A program made the position numbers and the translations under genes. The notes under the pieces are model-generated. The model was given only the letters and a program-made list of their open reading frames with translations. It searched no databases and was not told the origin of the DNA. DNA of 64,000 nucleotides from Cordylochernes scorpioides (taxonomy: Eukaryota; Arthropoda; Arachnida; Pseudoscorpiones; Chernetidae), in NCBI GenBank assembly GCA_030710605.1, contig CP092874.1:25503765-25567764 (forward strand), given 5' to 3'. This document shows, one piece after another, positions 1 through 10,217 of this stretch (position 1 is the stretch's first letter; each line of letters starts with the position of its first letter).

Positions 1-784
1 AACTATACAAAGAAAAACTAAGGATTAAAAGGATTAAAGGGTGTGATAAAATTTAAAAGTCAAAACATTTATGGTAAAATTGATACAGAAAATTAATTTG
101 AAAAAAAAGGTATATTTAAGCAAATAAGCCATTGAAAACTATTGTAAACAAGAGAGAAAAGGTTAAAACGTGGCAAATTATGTAAAAGGGTGATACAAAG
201 TACCTTGAAATGGATGATGGGCTGGAGTTGAAGATCCCGGGAGATGGCTGGTGTTGGGCGGAAGGCTGCTTGTTGCGTGGAAGCGGGTGATGGTTGAGGA
301 TGGAGAAATCCGGAGTTGTCCTGAGTTAACTGGATATGGTGATGTCTGGTTGAAGTGGGATATCAGGTTGAAAAAAATCTTGATATTAAATAATTTTCCT
401 TTTGAAATTTTGAACGAACAGGTAAACATCCTGTCGACTAATATTATATTAAAAAAAAAGATAAGATTTCTGTTGTTTTGGATCATCTTGATGATTATGC
501 TATGGTGGTGCAGTCGTGGTTAAATTCTTGAAAGTAATAATAATAAAAATGGTTTTTTGATCAGTAATTGCTTTAATTGAGCTAAGTGATATATATGAAA
601 AACATAATTTGATTAAAGTACTGCCTGGCTTAAGGCGTGAGAATAAAAAAAGAAAAACTTATTTACATAATGTACAAAAGTTTTGGGTCGGCCATCGGGA
701 TAAAACAACGAGTTTTTATATGCAAAGCGTGACCTCTGGCGGTCGATTTAACAAAATATTTGTATCCATGAAATATATTTTAAA
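1..784. other. AT-rich noncoding stretch, nothing recognised
   Basis: I find no convincing exon, repeat family member or RNA gene here. The short open frames around 180-520 have no recognisable motif and sit in low-complexity AT-rich sequence. Confidence 0.5.
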
Positions 785-895
785 ATAAAATAATATTTTA
801 ATATAACATTTTAAATAATACCTTTATATAACATTTTAAATAATATCTTAATATAACATTTTAAATAATATCCTAATATAACATATATATATACA
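785..895. repeat. Short AT tandem repeat, period about 25 bp
   Basis: Four near-identical copies of an ATATAACATTTTAAATAAT core begin near 801, 827, 851 and 877. The block is simple tandem DNA with no coding potential. Confidence 0.8.
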
Positions 896-1734
896 TGCTG
901 AAAGATAAAACCTTCCTTTAGTTTTGTCTATGATTGAAAATGATGCTTTTATTTCGTAAAATTTACTTTTTTAGCCTTTCAATGATTGCAAAAAAAAAAA
1001 ATGCGTTTTTTTTTTTTAAGAATTCTTCTTTTCTGCGCATATTATCGTAATTCAAATAGCAATTTGTAGACATGTGTACAAAGTAAAGTCAACACATTTT
1101 CCTCTCCTGATCTTCCCTTCGTCGAGCTTCCAAAGACAGCAGCAGTAGCAAAGGAAGACTTCAAGGAAATTTGAACGGTCCTATTCTCTGATGATTACCC
1201 ATGATTAGATTCTCTTTTTGACTTCATTTGTGAAGAGAACGGAATTGGAAGAAGCGCCCGATTGGAAATTATAGAGTAAGAAAATTATACTTTTTTTCCT
1301 CCTTACACCATTCGTACTTTCTTTGTAGTACGCTCTTTTTTTTTCATCTTTCGTTCTTTATTGTTTAGTTTTTTCTTTTCCTAATTCCATTCAAAATTAT
1401 CTTGTTCGCAGGAAGACGTCCTCCTTCACTTCACCAAACTGAAATAACTTCTACCAACTGCTAATCATCTTTTCTTCTTCTTTTTTTTTTTGCTTGTTCT
1501 TTTTCTCTTGTTGACTAACTGATGAATTCATTCCTTTTTTTCCTCTTCAAATGATAGCTGAACTGTTTCATTGGTTTACAGATTTTTTTTTTTGTAGATT
1601 AAAAAAAATCTCTGTTGGATTATTTCGCATAGTTTAAACATCTGTATATACTTTTATGTTGTTAATTTTTCATTTTAAAGTGCATTACGCGAAAAATATT
1701 GAAAAATATACTGAATTTATCAATATATATTTAA
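896..1734. other. Noncoding stretch with homopolymer runs
   Basis: The stretch has poly-A, poly-T and TC-rich tracts. A short open frame near 1066-1170 lies downstream of a possible splice acceptor, but it is too short and unfamiliar to call. Nothing else is recognised. Confidence 0.4.
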
Positions 1735-1938
1735 ATTCATAGACAAAACTTAAGGAAGTTGTACATTTTTTTAACATGTATATCGGGATTCATACAATAA
1801 CTCTGGAAGATATTATAGTGACCTTTATTGAAGACACACGAGATAACCAAGTGTGAACAAAATTGACTCTGTCTCCTTAAAAAAATGGACGACCTGAGAC
1901 CTCAAAAACTTTCCACTTAGTTTTTATCCATGAGTGTA
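1735..1938. mobile_element. MITE-1 (Tc1/mariner-like), about 205 bp
   Basis: The copy has terminal inverted repeats of the form CACTCATGGACAAAACTTAAG; the right end reads TTTTTATCCATGAGTGTA. The interior contains 'cgggattcatacaataactctg' and 'gacacacgagataaccaagtg', shared with copies at 24.9, 28.4, 39.0, 50.6 and 62.4 kb. The short length, the TIRs, the TA-type ends and the lack of coding sequence point to a non-autonomous Tc1/mariner element. The partner transposase is not in the window. Confidence 0.7.
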
Positions 1939-2756
1939 CCTTCACAAAGAGTCAATTGAGACCAAAAATTTAGATAAAAGTAATCTCAGGAAAAAAAAAT
2001 TGAGTTCCCGTTTAAAAAAAAATATGTTTGTGCGTGCATTATAACCGTCGAAAATTTTATATAAATTTGACCTTTTAGCTACGAGATTTCGTAGACATGT
2101 TCTTGATGTTAATAACCGAAAGTGTGGAAAACAAAATCACTATTTTCTGGGGCGTAAATGTGATCCTTAAAAAAATAAAGATTCTCAAACCGATCATATA
2201 TACAAATCAGATGGAAATTCACCTCTCTATCTATATTTTTTAAAGGGGATCTCTACACCAAAAAAAAAAAAAAAAGGATATCATTCATTACATACCAATA
2301 TAATTTGTATATATGAAAGAAGAATGAGAGAGAGAGAGAGAGAGATTTTGAGATTTAAAAATATTTTATTGACCTCATACACAAGTCAATGGTAGTAGTA
2401 TATATAGTAAAATGTATAGAGAGAGAGAGAGAGACTAAAACCAAAATGGAAAGTACTCCTTACATTCCTTTCTAAAAGAATTAATAACAATAAAAGACTG
2501 AGCATTACTTTAAAAATGTCAAACATTTTACTTCTCTTTTTTTTTTTTTTCAAGAAACATTCACGAACATGAACACAAAAGACTAAATAAAAGACCTAAA
2601 TGAGCATCTGTTTTTCACATGAGAATGAAATATTATTCCGACCAAAGGGATAAAAATGATAATCTCATCTTTATAGTTCACACACGTAAAAAATCAAGGA
2701 GCAATAAAGAATGACAGAACGTAAAACAAAATATTACGAGAACCTTTACTTTTCAA
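1939..2756. other. Noncoding stretch with (AG)n microsatellites
   Basis: (AG)n tracts occur at 2325-2344 and 2420-2435, and poly-A/T tracts are common. No gene or transposon is recognised. Confidence 0.5.
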
Positions 2757-2857
2757 ATGAAGTTTCGTAAAGTAAGACTGACGACAAAACACTACTTCTC
2801 TCTCTTTCAAGAAAGGCATCTAACACCAAGAAGAATCCTTATTAGACAGACTCCGGC

Positions 2858-3087
2858 TAGAAGAACAAAGCGGCGTGGTCAGCATGCTAAACGGGGCATG
2901 CGAACGGGCCATATAGCACCACGGGGTGCGCGCGCAGCCCACCCGGATATGAGGCCGGGGGAAGAGAACGGCGCTGGCCGGCGTGGGAAACTGTTGGCTC
3001 CTCTTACATCGGGATACCTACCTTGATGGATACCATGTGACCGGTGTCCCGTCGTCTCCTATCTACTCATCCGTCCATACCTATCCA
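2858..3087 (+). other. GC-rich CpG island with possible exon ending at a splice donor
   Basis: About 230 bp are clearly richer in G+C and CpG than the surroundings. A frame without an ATG stays open from just after a TGA near 2950 to 3087 (about 45 codons, ending with residues such as YLDGYHVTGVP and SSPIYSSVHTYP). It runs straight into a strong donor, GTAAGT, at 3088-3093. This would suit a first or internal exon of a plus-strand gene. I do not recognise the peptide. Another frame holds an 89-codon ORF rich in Arg, which looks like a by-product of GC content. The coding claim rests only on composition, an open frame and the donor. Confidence 0.3.
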
Positions 3088-3120
3088 GTAAGTCTCCGAA
3101 AATCCCCATTTTTTATTATT

Positions 3121-4050
3121 ATTTGAAAAGCTTTCGATTGATACTCATTCTCAAAATATAATTAATTAAATTTTCATAGTTTTTTTTTTGTTTAATTCCT
3201 CCAATTTTTTTTAAAATTTGCATTCATTCTCAAGATATAATTATTAAGTTTTCATATATATATTTTTTAATTTGCAAAGCTTTCGATTGATACTCATTCT
3301 CAAGATATAATTTATTAAGTTTTCATATATATTTTTTAAATTTGCAAAGCTTTCGATTGATACTCATTCTCAAAATATAATCTATTAAGTTTTCATATAT
3401 ATTTTTTAAATTTGCAAAGCTTTCGATTGATACTCATTCTCAAAATATAATCTATTAAGTTTTCATATATATTTTTTAAATTTGCAAAGCTTTCGATTGA
3501 TACTCATTCTCAAGATATAATTATCAAGTGTTTTCATATATATTTTTTAAATTTGCAAAGCTTTCGATTGATACTCATTCTCAAGATATAATTATCAAGT
3601 GTTTTCATATATATTTTTTAAATTTGCAAAGCTTTCGATTGATACTCATTCTCAAGATATAATTATCAAGTGTTTTCATATATATTTTTTAAATTTGCAA
3701 AGCTTTCGATTGATACTCATTCTCAAGATATAATTATCAAGTGTTTTCATATATATTTTTTAAATTTGCAAAGCTTTCGATTGATACTCATTCTCAAGAT
3801 ATAATTATCAAGTGTTTTCATATATATTTTTTAAATTTGCAAAGCTTTCGATTGATACTCATTCTCAAGATATAATTTATTAAGTTTTCATATATATTTT
3901 TTAAATTTGCAAAGCTTTCGATTGATACTCATTCTCAACATATAATTATTAAGTTTTCATATATATTTTTTTAAATTTGCAAAGCTTTCGATTGATACTC
4001 ATTCTCAAGATATAATTTATTAAATTTTCATAATTTTTTTTTGTTTAATT
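3121..4050. repeat. Tandem array, 70-71 bp unit, about 12 copies
   Basis: Units containing TTTGCAAAGCTTTCGATTGA start at 3271, 3341, 3411, 3481, 3552, 3623, 3694, 3765, 3836, 3906 and 3976, with degenerate copies before 3271. The period is 70 bp at both ends and 71 bp in the middle block, which carries the variant TATCAAGTG. This suggests local homogenisation of the central units. Both edges carry GTTTAATTCCTC. Confidence 0.95.
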
Positions 4051-4488
4051 CCTCTAATTAAAAAAAAAAAAAATTAACTTATTGTTATCTCTCTTCTGAT
4101 TTTTTCCTTCTTTTTACCGAATAATATAATGTTTGTATATCTCTATTATATTTATATTATTTTAAATAATCGTAACTTTTTAAAAATATATAAAGTAGTT
4201 TTTTCATTTTATTGGTGGCTTTCGGCTCTTGATCTTTCTCAACCAATTGTTATTAATGTTTGTATCTTTAAATATAGTTGAGAAAGGGAAAGATATACGA
4301 AAGCTATAACATTAGCATGTTTTTTTTTTCCTATTTAATCGAAATCACAAACGCCTATTTTTAGAGATATATTTCTTTAGTTAAAACTTTTCCAAAACAA
4401 TATTTTTTATTTATGGAAATACAGTAAAACATAGTAGAGCCTCCTTTATATAAACCCACATTTATACGAATTTTAATCATAAAGATAG
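4051..4488. other. AT-rich noncoding stretch, nothing recognised
   Basis: No open frame, RNA gene or repeat family member stands out. Confidence 0.4.
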
Positions 4489-4636
4489 AGGCTGCCTGGC
4501 CGGCATTCATAGTTCTTTAATTAAAGATACTTCGACCAGTAAATCTATTTTATTGTTTCGACAAAAATCTTGACGAGGACAAAAGATTTTTGTCGAAACG
4601 TCAAGACAATAAAAATATTTACTGGCCGAAGTATCT
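4489..4636. mobile_element. Family B Penelope-like unit, foldback
   Basis: Two inverted arms meet near 4565; the left arm is 'cttcgaccagtaaatc...tttcgacaaaaatc' and the right arm its near complement. Both match the elements at 38.4 and 54.5 kb. The plus-strand hammerhead-like motif at 4570-4602 has stem II GACAAAA/TTTTGTC followed by GAAAC and GTC, but the leading box reads TTGACGA instead of CTGACGA, so this copy has lost core C3. The unit starts with GGCTGCCTGGCCGGCATTC, also seen at 54.7 kb. Confidence 0.65.
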
Positions 4637-5015
4637 GTTAACACGTTTTCTTTGAACTTTCATCTAGAAAGAACGAGCTGACTCACTTCGATTCAATTCG
4701 ATTTATTTCAAACAACAACAAAGAATTACACTAAGATTTAATGCGATTTAGTTGTATTTTTTTAACACAAAAGAAAAAAAGAGACTATATTAACACAAAA
4801 AAAAACAGAAGAAGAAAAAAAGAATGATGATAAGTAACAATAAAATTCTATGAATATGAATTATAATTAATTAATAAAATACAATAATTTATTTTTCAAA
4901 AAGGTTACAAGTTTTTCTCTAAAAGGTAGCGAATGGTCAGTCTATTTACATATTTTTATTTACAACTTCAATAAATAACAACAGTAAAAGTAAACAAAGA
5001 TATTTACATTTGCTA

Positions 5016-5144
5016 TCATGACTCCTGGTCAGTGCTGTGGCCCTTGCCGTTATGGTCTCCTGATGTCCTGCAGCTCTCCAGCAGTCTTTCTATGGCCTCT
5101 ACTAGTGGCTCCTCGATAAGATGGTCCCCTGGCCTTGATCCATT
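5016..5144 (-). CDS. Candidate terminal coding exon, unknown protein
   Basis: On the minus strand a reading frame opens right after a splice-acceptor-like TTTTATTACAAG and runs 42 codons to TGA at 5016-5018. It includes GDHLIEEPLVEAIERLLESC and a polar tail SGDHNGKGHSTDQES. The exon is markedly richer in G+C than its flanks, and an AATAAA-type signal follows within about 60 bp (TTTATT on the plus strand near 4955), as expected for a last exon. The VEAIERLLESC segment could be an amphipathic helix. I do not recognise the family. A transposon origin is possible, but I see no second copy in the window. Confidence 0.4.
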   Translation of the reverse strand, partial: NGSRPGDHLIEEPLVEAIERLLESCRTSGDHNGKGHSTDQES

Positions 5145-5400
5145 CTTGTAATAAAATACAATAATAATAATAAATAAAAAAACCTAACAGTATCTTTAAT
5201 TTAAAGAACGAAATTTAATGTATAGGAACTTTTTATTTGAACCGTCATTGTAATTGTCTAGAGGCTACTACTGTAAAACCCTGGTTCAATGAATCTTCCC
5301 AGTTTAAACAATGATATCTAAGCTATAACTAAAGTTCTACTTGTTTACTATATATTGTTGAATATTACAATATAATTTTTTATTAAGAGGTTAAAACCTT
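5145..5400. other. Possible intron sequence upstream of the 5.0 kb exon
   Basis: AT-rich, with no further minus-strand exon recognised. If the exon call is right, this is its intron. Confidence 0.25.
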
Positions 5401-5413
5401 TTGTAATGATTAT

Positions 5414-5614
5414 TGATAAGGCACAATTTGGATTATCGATTATAAAAACAAGGTAATAAAACCAAATCCAAATAAATAAATAGTGTGTGACGTTTCGGTA
5501 ACAGCGTTGTTACCATCTTACCATTCAGTACTTTTGTCTGAAGATGGTAACAACGCTGTTACCGAAACGTCACACACTATGTATTTATTTGGATTTGGTC
5601 TTATTACCTTGTGT
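5414..5614. mobile_element. Family A Penelope-like foldback insertion with TSD
   Basis: This 201-bp palindromic insert is bounded by a 13-bp direct repeat TTGTAATGATTAT (5401-5413 and 5615-5627). Each arm carries 'ccaaatccaaataaataaa' and a hammerhead-like motif pointing outward. The same unit occurs in rearranged form at 17.1 and 20.6 kb and forms the tandem array at 51.3 kb. The exact TSD implies that the inverted dimer inserted as one piece. Confidence 0.75.
5538..5571 (+). ncRNA. Hammerhead-like ribozyme motif, family A
   Basis: The order is CTGAAGA, one spacer T, stem II GGTAAC/GTTACC with loop AACGCT, GAAAC, then GTC. The core residues CUGANGA and GAAA are intact, and ACGT around GAAACGTC is self-complementary, so stem III could only form between two molecules. 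This matches the minimal hammerheads described in Penelope-like element terminal repeats. The extra base between CUGANGA and stem II is non-canonical. Confidence 0.6.
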
Positions 5615-5627
5615 TTGTAATGATTAT

Positions 5628-5867
5628 GAAAAAGGCATCTCCTTATCGTGCAACTGAAAGTTGCTGATGGCTTACGTCATCTTTCGGAATAAATATCAAC
5701 TATTCTCGTTGATTTCTAAATATTCCAGAATTGGCCAATTACCCATTCTTAATTAATCAAGAAAAGCTAAACATCAGCAACTTTCAGTTGCACGATAAGG
5801 AGATGCCTTTTTCATAATTAATCCACCTTATCCCCAGTACAATATCACATTTGTACTTTTTTTTTTC
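5628..5867. mobile_element. Family X foldback element
   Basis: Inverted arms share GGCATCTCCTTATCGTGCAA and 'gttgctgatggc'. The right end adds the AGTACAA/TTGTACT palindrome seen at 13.9 and 14.8 kb. The flanks CTTTTGTAATGA (near 5399) and CTTTTGTGATGA (5868 onward) look like an old target duplication that was later split by the family A insertion to its left. Confidence 0.6.
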
Positions 5868-6295
5868 ACTTTTGTGATGAGTTTGTTTAGTATCAGAACC
5901 GCGAACTTTCAAGCTTTCTATTGTAGTCAAACTGCAGAGATTTTTAAACACATCATCAACATTGCTCTCCTGCACATCACAGATGTTTCAAATATGAAGA
6001 AATCCACAACACACATTATAGTTAATTAACATATAACATCACACCTTATATATATATATGAAGTTTACAAATTGTTTAATTTTAAAAATAATTATATACG
6101 CATCTAAAATAATTTTAAATTCTTATATGTACGAAGTTTTGAGAAAAATATAAAATTGAAATCTATATCCCAAAACTTATGTACATATTTTCCTTAAAAT
6201 ATAAAGTACGATCCTTCCCAAGAATCCCTCTAAAATGCAGTCAGAACAGTATAATACAAGTATATAGGTGTCTAATACTTGTACAATAGTAGAAT

Positions 6296-6390
6296 GGTCT
6301 GGTAGATTAAACTGGCGAAACCGCTGGGAGAGTTCACCACTGATGAGCCAGACCTTCCCACTATGTCTTTTTCTTACCGCAGTAGGAAAT
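6296..6390 (+). mobile_element. Family G unit with CTGGCGAAAC...CTGATGAGCCAG
   Basis: GGTCTGG pairs with CCAGACC around a core holding GGCGAAACC (near 6314-6322) and CTGATGAGCC (6340-6349). Related copies lie at 22.9, 59.5 and 59.8 kb. The two boxes are those of a hammerhead in permuted order. No internal stem I is visible, so activity is doubtful. Confidence 0.4.
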
Positions 6391-6616
6391 ATTGTTTATA
6401 ATTTAAAAAGAATCTTGAAAATAGAAAGAAAATACGATGTATTCTATAAAATACATTGAGCTTTAAATCTCTTTTCCCCTTAACACACGTACGTTTCCTG
6501 AGATAATGGACACTACATGTTGATAGACAATTTGACAATTAAAATAATTTTTTCGAAATTTTGTCAATACATTCAAAGTGCACAGTCTGTACTATTAAAA
6601 AAAGCATAATATGCAT

Positions 6617-6710
6617 TATATACACTATGTACAATGAATATGGCGCCTCTGCCAGCGCTGCAGAGTTTGGTGGAGAATCACCAGTGGGTCTCCAGCGACA
6701 TCACGTATTC
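6617..6710 (-). mobile_element. 5'-truncated LINE 3' end, family F
   Basis: This is a copy of the element ending TTATATACACTATGTACAAT, also at 42.3, 45.8 and 57.8 kb. The copies share this end and differ in how far they extend, as expected of 5'-truncated non-LTR insertions read on the minus strand. The longest copy (57.8 kb) encodes a reverse-transcriptase C-terminus. Confidence 0.6.
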
Positions 6711-6959
6711 GTACATGTTGATAGAATTGAAACTACTGTAGTCACATAATTCTGTTTCGATATTCCACTTTTTTTATATAAGAATTTGCTTCAATCGCCC
6801 ACTCTACATTTCAACGGTGAGAGGTCGAATCCTCCCTTTTCTGTAGTTTTATAGCGAATTCAGGAACGACGCTCCAAATTTAGCGTGGAATTCTAAAAAA
6901 AAAAACGAAGACTATTCATCTCAACCTTCAAAATAGGAGCAAAAGTTAAGCGTCATCTA

Positions 6960-7040
6960 TGATCTTCTCTGCACCGAATCATTCAGGTCGGTGACAAAGC
7001 CACAATACCAGCTTTGTCAAATTCAGAACACCCACCTGAA
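6960..7040. repeat. Interspersed repeat Z fragment
   Basis: The segment 'ggtcggtgacaaagccacaa' recurs in the foldback at 62.2 kb, and a diverged form is at 41.85 kb. Too short to classify. Confidence 0.5.
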
Positions 7041-7519
7041 GACCATGGTTTTTGACTATGGCCTTCGACAGTACAGCACGGGTTTTTTACTGTATAAGAT
7101 CGCAGGGGTTTTCACGAAATGATCAGAATCTGTCAAAGAAATGTATAGCCGATAGAGTAGCTATGGCCAACATGTATAGATGGACAATTATTTTTTTGGG
7201 AGAAGATATTGATTTTTAAAAGAATTGGCTGCTTCTTCCTTTGCGTAGAATTGTTTTCCTTTCCATTACAGTTGTCTTAACGATAATTCAAGGCAATCCC
7301 ACATTCCAATGTAGATTTTTCATTATAGGTATCTATAAGAAATATAGATTTTTCGAATATATCAAAATTACGAAATGCAAAAATTGGCGTTTTTGATGTC
7401 TACATACCTTAACGTTTTCAAAAATTAGAAGAACGATTTGAAATATCCGTAAAGGAAAAACAGCTGGAGTTAAATCACAGCTAGGAATTAGAACCTCACG
7501 TACATGGGCACACACAAAA
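7041..7519. other. AT-rich noncoding stretch, nothing recognised
   Basis: The short open frames have no supporting features. Confidence 0.35.
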
Positions 7520-7724
7520 ATTGTTTTATTGGCCCCCGATTCTTTCTAAAGTCCAGACCCACAAGTAAGAGCAAGTAATCAAACAGGGCTCTGTCACACT
7601 CGTAAATGTAAAAGTCAAACTGCACTTTCCACATGTGTAGACATGTGGTACACTTACAAGTAAGAAGTCTCAAACTTCTACTCACCATGATTGTCATGGT
7701 CTATATCACATGTACCAGGGATTT
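7520..7724 (+). mobile_element. tRNA-derived SINE-A, body and tail only
   Basis: The body has 'aagtccagacccacaagtaa', the CACATGTGTAGACATGTG palindrome and 'accatgattgtcatgg' and ends TGTACCAGGGAT. The tRNA-like head present in the full copies at 19.6 and 52.7 kb is missing, so the copy is 5'-truncated. It is more diverged than the others, hence older. Confidence 0.75.
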
Positions 7725-8300
7725 AAAAAAGGCTTACCATTTAAAACCACTATTAAATTATAGTATTTTCTAATGCTAGAATGTTAAAGCTAATTCCATA
7801 CATACTTCTATTACCTCTTGTTTTAATTGACTTTTGTTAATCGTCAAAAAATTGTCGGTAAAAAGAATATAAAACGACGACATCAAAAAATAGGAAGATA
7901 AACTTGCGTTTACAACTCGGAAGCTGCGACTTTTTTTTTTCTCTTTCCTTCTCTGTATAATGGTGTCTAACAATGCATAATACTCGTCCGAATATGAACT
8001 TCGGTGGAAAAAAAGTTAAAAAAAAAAAAGGTCTAACGGTCAGTAGCAATTGGTGGTCAAGTTGTCGCCACATTGTTAGCAAGGTGAGGAGGTCACGTGC
8101 GGTGGCTTTGTGTCGCGGCGACACGACACAAAAAAAAACTCCACCTGATGACACTCGCGCGCTCTCTCGTGGCAATTAAATTGTCATGCTCTGATTGTCA
8201 AGCCCTGGGTATGAATGAATAGTTAGCTGTGAAAAAAGTCTTTGTGTTTTTTAAAACTTTTACGTATATTAGTATCATTATTTGTATTTTCATGATTACT
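7725..8300. other. Noncoding stretch, nothing firm
   Basis: A somewhat GC-richer block near 8080-8175 has CGCG and CACGTG clusters, but no splice sites or recognisable peptide. Confidence 0.3.
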
Positions 8301-8356
8301 TATTATTTTACTTTTATTATTATATTGTTGTTGTTTCTTATCTCCTTGTGTAAAGA

Positions 8357-8660
8357 TTACACGAATTCCATGAGTTCATGCTCCTCGAACTGTTTTATGA
8401 TAACCAGTGGCCTCTCCCAAAGGTCCTGTTTAGTACATCTAATGCAAGCCAAAATGTGTTTTGGAGATGCAGGTACCAAGCTACATTTTGGGCAAGTGGG
8501 GTAGATTTTGTTATTATTTTCTATCTTCAATGGCTTGAGATGGCCTGTTCTAAATCTTGTTAGTGTTGTTTGATGCTGTCTATTTCTGATGTTCAGAGCT
8601 CCTCCTAGGATCACTCCATTTTCTTGATTATACTGATTAGTTTTCTCTTAATATTGTCTC
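8357..8660 (-). pseudogene. LINE RNase H / zinc-finger C-terminal fragment
   Basis: The minus-strand frame reads RQHQTTLTRFRTGHLKPLKI followed by CPKC and HILAC, then stops at 8357. A 'L-x-R-x-R-T-G-H' segment followed by C-x2-C...H-x3-C is the usual end of the RNase H region in arthropod non-LTR retrotransposons. The frame extends upstream of the first start codon (NQENGVILGGALN), so the copy is 5'-truncated. Downstream on this strand is a short UTR with CAA repeats. I infer a dead LINE fragment. Confidence 0.7.
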
Positions 8661-10217
8661 AGTGAATAGTATTAATAAATAATGATGAATTAAAGAAATT
8701 ATTCTGTATAAATGTGAATTGAAAATGAGCCTCATTACTGTTTAATTGTACCTTATCTCTTGATGTACACTCGGATTCCTGGAAGGTACAAAATCACATA
8801 TTATGCTGATTATTATTGTTGTTGTACATACTTTTTTTTTGGGCCATATCTGTGTAACAAATGATATTTAACGATATAAACATTGGTTTATTATCTTGAT
8901 TGAATAACTACTGGGCCTCTCACTACCTTGACAATATATAGGTCAAATTTATTCTAATATGTAAATTACCTAAACTTTAGCTCTGTGTTTGAAGATAAAT
9001 TGCTTTAATTTTGTGAGAGAGTTCAAAGAAGATTTCTTAAATATAATATGCAGTCTTGGGCTTAACCTCGTTCTCAAAAAGTCAAAAATACGATTTATCG
9101 GAAAAACTGAACTGAATTCTTGTACTCCCCCAGACAAGAGGTTTTACTACCTCTATTTATCGAACTTAATGATACCTCTCCCAATAGAGAGAAGCCTCTT
9201 GCTTCTATATTATAAAACTCTCTTTCTAAAAACGGTCTTTTTTAAAATTTAAATTTCCATTTTTTAAAATTCCTTTCGAAAGTAAAAAATCTTACATACA
9301 AGAAAGAACACTTTATTAGAGATATAAAAGGTTTAGAGATATTAAAGGGTTCGTATAATTTTTTTTTTCGAGTACAAATTCAACAGGTCTTTTTCCCCTG
9401 CTCGCTTTGAATGTACTTACTGTAAAAAAGCTTTTTCAAGATTTCTATGATCCCTTTCTAGCCGAGTCTTGCATAGTTCTTAAAGTATAAGGAAAGGAAA
9501 ATTAGTGGAATGTTGAATTCATTATACCTGTTTTGAGCGTGTGTCTTCCTTCTATTGTAAACCTTTTGGTGAATTATACGAAGCTATACCGAATGTGAGG
9601 AATGTTTTGGTCCATTCCATTTCCCCCTTCTCATCACCACAGAGTTGACCAAACCAACCCTAGTTAAACAGCAATAATCGCTCCAATATAGAAACACGAA
9701 AGTTTAAAGGTTCCAAAACAAATTTCACAGAGAATCGATACATTTCTTTTTAGTTTAGTAGATTGGCAAACTTTCGATTAATAGATCTTTGACGGGCCGA
9801 TAACTCGATCTTTTGTGGTCTGTATAAACAAGGGACACAAAAAACAAAATAAAAGTTTTATATATCCGATTATGACGTTCATATATCCTGTCACTAAGAG
9901 AATTCTTTGTTGTTAATTTATACCTCGCTCTTCACATCAAAAGAGAGAGGACCCAGAACCATCTTCTATTTAAAGTCAATCCATATGTCTACAAGTTCGT
10001 CCTATTTACATATCCATTTACATATGTAAAATGAGGCCCTTTGTGGCCTGAGATATCCTTAAATGTCTTTACTCCTTTACAGGAGACCGCTATAACAAGA
10101 TTTGTCTCTGTAATACCCGCGCAAAGTTTATATTCAAATTTATAATCTACTTTTCATTTTTACTTCAAAGTTTTTTTCATTCTCATGACCCCTTCTCTAC
10201 TAAGGACTAAATGTAAT
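8661..10217. other. AT-rich noncoding stretch
   Basis: About 1.5 kb without a recognised exon or repeat. If the 10.2 kb heat-shock exon belongs to a live gene, the part nearest 10217 would be its 3' UTR. I see no clear AATAAA in the first 100 bp. Confidence 0.35.

Noticed and set aside
2757-3026. 89-codon Arg-rich frame as a gene
   Set aside because: Its Arg/Gly content follows from the CpG-rich patch. Another frame that reaches the splice donor is the better exon candidate, and neither has a recognisable domain.
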